Assembly: GCA_015680685.1 (NCBI GenBank)
Contig: MNCI01002773.1
Coordinates: 45,572-109,571 of the forward strand
Origin: Gnetum montanum
Taxonomy: Eukaryota; Streptophyta; Gnetopsida; Gnetales; Gnetaceae
DNA: 64,000 nucleotides
Reading direction: 5' to 3'
The translations under genes and the position numbers were made by a program. Shown piece by piece: positions 56,847-64,000 of the stretch. Within the stretch, counting starts at the first letter, position 1. Every line of letters starts with the position of its first letter. A model generated the notes under the pieces. It was not told the origin of the DNA. It worked only from the letters and a program-made list of their open reading frames with translations, and searched no databases.

Positions 56847-57330
56847 TGATGAGACGCGATTTGCATAGGCTGCGATATTGCGTCATCCCCTACGATATCG
56901 CATATTCAATATTGCGGTCTACCATCAAGTCTATAAATAAGAGGCGGCTCTCCCTTGTTTCCACATCCTGGGCTAAAAGTAGGGAAACTCTGGCAAATTG
57001 ATCACTCTAGAGATAGAATATTTTCCATGTGCCTGCAGTAGGAGTCCTAAAGTGAACGGATCTTTATTTGAGCAACATTGTACCTGAACACAAGTTGTGT
57101 AAAGCAATAAAGATGAACTTGTTTGATAAACCTTGTGTACCGTCCAAAATCATCGATCTCCAGCTGGAAGGAAACAGAAACCTGGAGATCTCCGAACATG
57201 CATAGAAGACCCTACCTTCGCTTGAGGGCAAGCTGGAATTAACGAAGGTAGAGTACCTTGAGTGGTCCGCACGTGGATCAGGCAAGGATTTTCCCAAACG
57301 TACACCGAGGTTCTATACGCTGGGTTATAT

Positions 57331-57418
57331 GTAAACGGCGTAATAGATGTAAAACGAAACGTAAACGACGTAACTGGTGTAAACAGAGCGTAAACGTACG
57401 AGGGCGTAAACAGTAAAC
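57331..57418 (+). repeat. Short CGTAAAC repeats
   Basis: GTAAAC-type units, often as CGTAAAC or preceded by ACGT-like steps, occur about six times in 88 bases (57331, 57361, 57378, 57391, 57405, 57412 approximately). The tract is CpG-rich in AT-rich surroundings and lies within the extra part of the element A LTR. Confidence 0.6.
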
Positions 57419-57835
57419 ATGCAATAATTAATGAAGAACTGTAACAAATTTTAGAAAGAAAATGTAGCAATGTTATTGCAAAATGAGAGTTACAATGCAC
57501 CGGTCCAACGCAGTTGTGGCTTTGACACAAGGCTGACGAATAGCCCCGGTGGATGCAGGGATGACTGTGTGCTGGTTCAAACTGTAGGCACAACGTAGAG
57601 GCTAGATGCTCAGCATACAGGGTTGAGGTCCAGCGTATAGGGTTCCCTACTCTAGTTCTTAGCGTCTCTATTTCTCTTTGTCTTTGGTTTTCTCAAAATT
57701 GCCCACCCTGATCTAATGAAAAATTGGGGTTTTTATCAGGTTTAGTCGTTAGACTCGGGTTGGGTGACACGTGGCATGTTGACGGGGTGCGAAAGAATAA
57801 AATTTTACAAGTGTACAACACACTGCATCTACTGG

Positions 57836-58187
57836 GCGTATACGCTATATTTGATGGGTGTAGACTCTGGGCGTATATGCTGGGCGTATACGCTGTGTCT
57901 ACTGGGCGGATACGCTGGACGTGCAGGATGTACATACTCAGCGTACAGACTCTAGAATGCTTGATGTCAACACCTGATGATTGCTCTGTTCATGTGAATT
58001 GATGCCTTGTACCAAATTTTACTCTACAGTGCTATTTCCATGCCGTCTTCAGGGATTGAATGCCGGGCATATACATGTGAGGCGTGTATGCTAGGCGTAT
58101 ACGCTGTGGATGTGTACGCCGAGTGTATACGCTGTGGATGTGTACGCTGGGCGTATATGCTGTGGATGCGAACTTGGGCGTATACGC
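57836..58187 (+). repeat. Palindromic GCGTATACGC repeats
   Basis: The perfect 10-base palindrome GCGTATACGC occurs at 57836, 57884, 58095 and 58178. One- or two-base variants occur at 57871, 57906, 58082, 58123 and 58151, most followed by TG. The spacing is irregular. The motif is confined to the extra part of the element A LTR and absent from the LTRs of element B. Confidence 0.8.
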
Positions 58188-58962
58188 TAAGAATGTATAC
58201 TTGGTGAAAACTAAGTATCTTGATCTCCAAAGTTGCCATGTTTGATACCAGATGCTGCCATGGTGGTTTGTGGATCCCAGGGAACCACTTCTCGTTGAGT
58301 CCGACTCTACTTGAAGCTGTTTGTGGGGCCCTCAAGCTTTAGTCATGCTGGGAAACATCATGACTTAGCCCGATTCTTGTTGGAAAAGTACTAAGCTCAG
58401 AATTTTGTGGTGTTTCACCTTGCAGTGCATGGAATAGGATTTTATTTATTTCTTTCTCTCTCACCCTTAAACTCCTAGAACGCAGAATGAGTACGACTTG
58501 ATTATGAGCATCTAGTGTGACTACTTGGTAACCCAGTGGCATATTCAAGATCTGCGCTTGGTAATCCCAGTGGTAGTCATGCACAAGGATGTGTATGGTT
58601 AGTCAAGGAATTGGCCACTCATCACACTTAGGCTAGATTAGATTCTCTCAACCCTTTCCTCCTACGACCACTTCGAGCACGTGCTTAGGCTAGATTAGTT
58701 CATTAGTTAGAGTTAGTTAGTTTCTTCAACCCTTCACCTCGATAGCATAGGAGATAAAACATAAAAGACTATAAAAATCATATACCTCAGACTTACTTAA
58801 CCATACACCGTGACAACTACAAGTAAGTTTGGGAAGACAACAAATGATTAACCCCAAGTGTTCCATGGGGCATGTAGGCACTTAGTCTACGGAGTTCAAC
58901 CGAATCGCATGTGCTACGCTCGTTTCATATGGTTGAGTGTAGGGGTACCTCACCACTCATCA

Positions 58963-58981
58963 TTGGCACCATTGCCAGGGA
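58963..58981 (+). promoter_or_regulatory. Primer binding site of element A
   Basis: TTGGCACCATTGCCAGGGA follows directly on the LTR end. It is the same site as in element B with C-to-T/G-to-A differences, the Athila/Tat type. Confidence 0.85.
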
Positions 58982-59106
58982 CTAAGTGTTTGTGCACCGA
59001 ATAGAAATAAAAGGATATCACTAACATCGTTGGGAGCCTAAATGAACCTCCAGGTTAATTAACAGAAAAATTTTATAATGGTAATTAGCACACTGATAAG
59101 ACACTA

Positions 59107-61320
59107 TGTCTTCTTCTTCTTCTCATAAGAGCAACTCACCACCTAAGGATAATACAAAGAACAGTCGGTAGTAAAAAACACATAGCTGAAATCATCCAAG
59201 TCCTAAACAATACAAGATAGTTTATACTCATCCCAATGAGTATATTCCAAACTTTACCTTTATCCTCCATCAAGACGAACATCTACGATGGAGAGATTTG
59301 CAAGGTAACATTGTGTTACCCCCAGATCGATCAGTCTCTAACATGCTTTTCCATGCTTTGGCACAGATTGGCATTACAGAATTGTATGCAGAATACATTG
59401 CAGAAGACTTTGATTCAAGGGATTACTATCCCATAGAAGCACAATGTATTCGGGACTTAAGGTAGGAGAGCCAACATATCCTGTTGAAGGACAAAGGCCC
59501 ACATGTCCTTAGCAAAATAGGAGATAAGGAACCCATTACAATGGGTTCTCTATCAAGAGATGTTCCCCCTCCTAACGATGGTGAGGAGGCTGGGTATCAG
59601 AACCTATGATCAATGATACATAACCTTGGTTCTGATACCCGTGAATACCAACTGTTCACAGAAGGAACAACACATGACAAGGACAAGCACTTTGATCGTC
59701 ACCACGATCGGGGCCGTAGCAGCCGAAGAGAAGGCAAGAAACATCGTCATGGCTATGGTTCCCCTTCTTCTTCCCCTTCTTCACATCACTCACCCTCTCC
59801 TTCCACATCTAGGCATAGCCATCATGAACATAATAGAGAGGATAAAGGTAGAAAAAATGAGAGACCTCGACGATAAAGTCAAGAGAGAGGAAAAGGGCAA
59901 GGACGTAGGGAAAGTAGGGAACGACGAAGACATCACAGGCGTCATGAAGGAGATGATCATGAAGAGCCCCTACTTGCAACCCATAGTATGCTTGACATAA
60001 CGTAGGTAGTAAGAATTCCCACAAGGCATTTAAAATATAGTTGGATCAAGCATTTAGACATGAACAACATCCCATGATTTGAAGGAGGATACAATGTAGA
60101 TCTGCAAAATAATTTACTGGCATTCCATGATGCCTATGCCTTGAAAATATAGAAAATGAGTGGCAAAAACTTAAGTTGTTCCCAAGGACACTCATCAAGG
60201 AAGCAGAGAGTTGGTACCGGTCCTTAAAATCGAAAACCATCAGGAGGTGGAGTACAATGCTAGAACTCTTCATTGATAAGTATCAAACATACTCCTGAGT
60301 GTCTAATTTGTGTAAGCAGATCCAAGGCTAGAAGCAAGGTACTCATGAACCCTTGGATGCTGCCATGGCCTGCTACTACACATTGTTACATCGTTGCCTG
60401 GGCCATGGTTACACTCAGCGGGATCAACTTCNCGAAGAGTTGGTAAATAGGAAAACCTTGCTGATTCAAAAGTTAACAACAGAAATAGTGGCTAAGGTAG
60501 ATGACGTATGGAGTTCCTTAGACTCTAAAATTGAAACTGTCTTAAAAATTGTAGAAGATTATAAGGTAGAACAAAGTAGTGATAAAGTTAAGACAAAGTG
60601 GAGAGATTTAGGCCCTGCACATAACAAGGATAAGGGGAAAATCACTAACTCCGATGTGGTTGTGGATTCAGACACAGATGATGACAGTGGATGTGAGATC
60701 TGCCACTATGACCATCCTAAGGGATGTTGCCCAATCATCTCACATCTACAGGAGTCTAGGGTGTATGCACTTAATCCGAAACTTAATCAATGGAAAACAC
60801 CCCGTAGGTTACCTTATCCCCAAGGTAACCCAAGGCAGTTCCACCAACCATTAATGTATTATCCAAGTGGAACTCCACCACAACCCATCGGACAACATCA
60901 GTAGTGGAAATACCCACAGTCATGGGGGATGCCATCACCGAAACATTAGTACCCTTACTGGCAGCCTGACCCTTATGGATATTATGTGCAGTAGCTGATT
61001 TCTCCAAGTGACTTTATGAGTCACACAACTTCCCACTGTCACTACCAAGTTCGGAAGTATTTCAGAAGGACTCCTCCTCCGAGAGACACTCCATACCCAC
61101 ACATCCTCCAAATCCATCCACACCTCTTCCACAAGTAGTTCCCATAACACCTCCTGCTCCAACAATGCAAGGGGAACTTCCTACTCAACCGCAACAATGT
61201 CACGCTACGAGAGCTGTAAATATTCAACCTACTACTGGTTCTGATAACTGTGAAAAGAGAAGACCCTTCTTCAAAACCAAAAGCCTAGAAAAACTCTCGT
61301 AACAACAAGCGATTGAGCCC
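59107..61320 (+). pseudogene. Gag of element A
   Basis: An ATG at 59107 opens with a Ser-rich head (MSSSSSHKSNSPPKDN). Then come HEHLRWRDLQGNIVLP-like sequence, a His/Arg/Ser-rich stretch (59613-59876), and a gag core at about 60140-60290 with WQKLKLFPRTLIKEAESWYR and LELFIDKYQTYS. The longest open frame, 60353-60904 (183 residues), holds a zinc-knuckle-like CEICHYDHPKGCCPI. A Pro/Gln-rich tail resembles that of element B. Frameshifts and stops break the whole. One N lies at 60432. Confidence 0.75.
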
Positions 61321-62019
61321 ATGTACACTCCTCCACCATCTAACACTTCGGAGCACCCTTCAGTCCAACAGAGATTAACGCATACGGTTATGTTAACGCA
61401 TACCGTAACTGACTGGATCAATGTAGGCCACCTTCCTAGGAAACTAAATGATCCTAGAAGTCCCTTAATCTACCTTCAAGTCATCGGAAATGAACCACAT
61501 AGGGCTCTTCTTGACTCAAGTTCCAGAGTCAACTTAATTTCACAAGAGATGTATCACGCCTGGAACTTGCCCCAACTTAAGAAGAGCAACATTAAACTAG
61601 AGCTAGCAAACTAGTCCATCACCATTCCCTTGGGATTGGTGGAGGACATCATTACCACTATGTGTGGTTGGTCTTACCCAGTTGATTTCCTGGTGATTAA
61701 AGTCAACAACAACGAAGGGTACTTCCCAATTATAATGGGAAAGGCATGGCTTAGTACAGTTGATGCATGCCTTAGGATCCACAATCTTTCTTTGGAAATA
61801 TCTAAGATAAATATTTATGGAAAGATCAAGAAAAGGAAAGTTCCATGCATCACATACAGTTATTCATCGGGTGATGACATGGAGGAAATGCCTCCATGCA
61901 ACATGTGTGCCCTTGAAACTTTAAAACAAAGATGCATGTATGTAGCAACCACACAACCAGTAGTAGACACCCCGTGGTTGATAGCTACTCAAAAGAGTAA
62001 CCAAATATGCATGGAATGA
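61321..62019 (+). pseudogene. Gypsy aspartic protease of element A, active site altered
   Basis: Two frames separated by one stop at 61612 encode HRALLDSSSRVNLISQEMYH, then SITIPLGLVEDIITTMCGWS and YPVDFLVIKV, FPIIMGKAWLSTVDA. This is the retropepsin pattern ALLD.G..VNL.....Y and the Athila-type P.G..EDV.V.......PVDF.V......PIILGRPFL.T..A. The catalytic D-S/T-G triplet is DSS, a single Gly-to-Ser (G-to-A) change. The protease would cut the polyprotein. No reverse transcriptase follows as it would in a complete element. Confidence 0.8.
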
Positions 62020-62240
62020 ACTAAGGAGGAAAACCATGCCAACAACAAAGGCATAGACACGTTGGAATATGAGCGTCGCCAACTTCCACCCCTTAATCTA
62101 AGATCATCAATTGGGAGAAGTTGGACACTTTTAAGAAATTCAAACAGGTGCTCATTATTTTGGATCTCTCCCTTTCCACTCAGTCATGGGGGAGATGGCC
62201 ACCTATGCTAACCATATGGGGCCCTCAGTTCTTTTAATTT

Positions 62241-62345
62241 TTTGTTTTACAATGTTTTTATTTTACACGTTTTTGTTTTACAAGTTTTTGTTTTACACAT
62301 TTTTTTTTACAAGTTTTTGTCTTAAACCTTTTTGTTTTACAAATT
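62241..62345 (+). repeat. Degenerate GTTTTACAAGTTTTT repeat
   Basis: About six units of 15-18 bases with core TTTTGTTTTACA(A/C), degenerate between units, follow the protease region. The tract is T-rich; translation gives a repetitive Phe/Leu-rich ORF that is almost surely not real. Confidence 0.75.
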
Positions 62346-62398
62346 TCTTTAACTCTTCTTGTTTTTTTTTTTACAACATTGTTATACTTTTTCGTTTT

Positions 62399-62420
62399 GT
62401 GTGTGTGTGTGTGTGTGTGT
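62399..62420 (+). repeat. (GT)11 microsatellite
   Basis: Uninterrupted GT dinucleotides, eleven units, followed by ATCC. Likely variable in length. Confidence 0.95.
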
Positions 62421-64000
62421 ATCCACCCTGTAAGTTTGTCACCCAAGAAGTGTTCGGAATGATGGTATGAACTATTTTCATATTGATTGCTAATGTTTGG
62501 TTTTTACCTTTAAGTCACAATGTTGATACTAAGGTATGTTTCTTTTGATATGGTAGGCAATGAGTTCACTTCATCCATCCATCCATCAGTTTCTATGGTC
62601 TCTCTCGACTTGGAAATTTACACTTCCTTTCTAATAAGAACTTTAACGAATCAGTGACTAGGCATTTCTCAAACTAAGGAAGGACTCAAGGATTGAAAAG
62701 GGTGTGACTTCAAGGGAACTTGATGCATTTTTGTTGACCGTTCTCTTAGGTGCTTGGATGTTTTCTTTTTGAGTTTTCTCGTTGTTCCGATGTTACCCCA
62801 ATTATTGAAAGCTGAGACAATAAAAATAAAAAGTCTTTGCATGGTGTGGTTCTCACGCATAAAAAAAAAATGAAGTGATAATTCAAAGCACACCCCTTAG
62901 ATGAAATAAAATTGGACTACAAGCACTGGTTATGGAGCCAAAAGTGTTCCCTCTAACTAAGGCCCTTCTTGCTTATCATTCTCTCCTTTGTTTCATCGGA
63001 ATGGTGATGACTCTTGGGGAAGGCATCCTTGTTATCCAAGTGGATGGTTTAGCCGAATGCATTGATGTGAAGTCACTGGATGTGGTTGGTTTGAGGCTAG
63101 AGTTGGAATGAGATTTTCCAAGTCACATTAATCATGAAACACACAAGGGGCTGTACACCACCTTGTTCTTGGGACTCCATTCCATTCTGTACACCACCTC
63201 ATTGCCAGTTGTATCATTAGTGTATATATTTTGGTTGATACATTATTTTATTTTAGGTAAATTCTTATGGTTAAGACTTTAACTCTTGTTCCAATTGACA
63301 TTCCTAGAGCCTACGGACTCTTTGAATGTGGGTTTGTCAGGGCATTAAGGGCATGAGCCTGCTTTGGGGAGGACCCACTGACATTCCTCTTTGGTGCACC
63401 AGTTAAATTCTTTCCCCTAGAACTTGTGTAATTAATTTTCTTTTATTCATTTTCATCTTGACATCCATTTCATTAATGCCATAGTTGTCCCTTTCTATCT
63501 ATCTTTCTTACTCCTTTTCTTTCTCCATTCTCATGCTACCGGAGGTTCGCGATTAGTCATGGGGGTATGGGGCATGATTTTTTCATTTTTCTCCTAGCCC
63601 CGACTTTTTCAATTTTTTCCTAACCCCTACACCTTCAGTAGTCATCATATATATCTCCAGATTTGTATCAGCCATACCACAACTCAGCCAATGAACTAAC
63701 ACTGAAGTAAGGTATTAATTACATGATGATTCATGTACCCTTGCTAATATAAGATTGTGTTGTATGTGTAGATGGCAATGATACAACAACAAAATTGGAT
63801 CTCGAAGGAACACATGGAATGGAGCAGCGCTGGAAGCAGCTATGCAAGGAGGAAGATCGATGGCGTGCTTACCGACGGACAATGGAAGGTGTAATTTTGG
63901 CGTTGGTAGCAGCAACACTTCTTTCTCTCTCTCTTTCTCTCAAGATGCCAACTAAGGCCTAATGTCATTGTAATAAGGTGTTCACCCTTGTTGTCATGAA
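62421..64000 (+). other. Non-coding part of element A to the window end
   Basis: No coding domain is recognised. Two blocks match non-coding parts of element B: around 63318-63440 (CCTGCTTTGGGGAGGACCCA) and 63541-63600 (a TTAGTC(A/G)TGGGGG core). In element B the second block lies about 300 bases upstream of ORF2, so an ORF2 would be expected just around or beyond the end of the window. The end contains a TCTTTCTCTCTC run near 63920. Confidence 0.5.

Larger units (their letters stand above)
56847..58962 (+). repeat. 5' LTR of element A, enlarged
   Basis: Begins TGATGAGACGC and ends CCACTCATCA. It has the family palindromes (TGCGATATTGCG at about 56869; ACGATATCG at about 56892) and TATA box (CTATAAATAA, 56931-56940). 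At 2116 bp it is 1.3 kb longer than the element B LTRs. The extra part is about 57125-58435 and carries CpG-rich repeats. From 58440 to 58962 it again matches the other LTRs. Confidence 0.75.
56847..64000 (+). mobile_element. Non-autonomous gypsy-type LTR element A (gag and protease, incomplete in window)
   Basis: Contains a 5' LTR (56847-58962), primer binding site (58963-58981), gag (about 59107-61320), aspartic protease (61321-62019) and then long non-coding sequence to the window end. It is related to element B by LTR ends, primer site, gag order and non-coding blocks (63318-63440; 63541-63600 versus 34900-34930). No RT or integrase motif follows the protease. The rest of the element, including any ORF2 and the 3' LTR, is not seen in the window. 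Confidence 0.7.

Noticed and set aside
58330..58360. Hairpin AGTCATG...CATGACT as a terminator or processing site
   Set aside because: A 7-base stem in this composition is expected by chance, and no gene ends here.
62186..62470. Phe-rich 94-residue ORF with apparent membrane segments
   Set aside because: It is a translation of the T-rich GTTTTACAAG repeat and the (GT)11 tract.

Overview
The window is nuclear DNA of a seed plant with a large, repeat-rich genome. It is AT-rich and has one recognisable host gene in 64 kb, with a plastid-targeted product and plant-type GT-AG introns (intron 1 is about 3.5 kb). The rest is mostly old, nested LTR retrotransposons and a LINE, all broken by in-frame stops. 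Low gene density, deep nesting and heavy decay fit a gymnosperm such as a conifer, but no marker in the window proves the species.

Layout. 1-3121: decayed Ty3/gypsy gag on the + strand. 3122-5690: LINE (endonuclease and reverse transcriptase) on the - strand. 6210-10929: a five-exon gene for a chloroplast Cpn20-type double-GroES co-chaperonin, apparently intact, with an unusual first mobile loop and an acidic insertion. 12560-14880: Ty1/copia remnant, - strand. 16200-17044: LTR-like block with TATA box, poly(A) signal and a primer-binding-site-like end. 17050-17492 and 23413-26750: chromovirus-like gypsy, - strand, split by a nearly full-length copia element with both LTRs (17493-23412).

26950-56846 looks like one old gypsy locus: a probable 5' LTR at 26950-28190, a gag start at 31567-31799, pol at 49080-52470 and a similar LTR start at 56349-56846. 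Later elements have been inserted into it. Two 2.4-2.8 kb elements of one family (28887-31336 and 53020-55803) have TGTTGGC/GCCAACA ends and perfect 5-bp target duplications (GTTTT and GTAAC), so they read as solo LTRs. A second family has TGATGAGT/ACTCATCA LTR ends and a TTGGCGCCATTGCC primer-binding site. It occurs at 31800-41290 (- strand, tandem arrangement sharing an LTR) and 56847-64000 (+ strand, continuing past the window).

This second family is the most unusual object here. Its members show gag, and in one copy an aspartic protease, but no reverse transcriptase or integrase where pol should be. Instead there is a long non-coding stretch with a possible internal promoter, then a separate long ORF (called ORF2 here) for a partly coiled-coil protein. 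It reads as a non-autonomous retrotransposon family with its own accessory gene. Upstream of one ORF2 copy lies a broken multi-exon gene of unknown family (41293-46164, - strand) that still shows good splice sites. Several tandem and palindromic repeats (16.4, 27.4, 30.3, 46.9-48.3, 57.3-58.2 and 62.3 kb) lie inside or beside these elements.

All homology calls are by eye from conserved motifs; no database search was possible.
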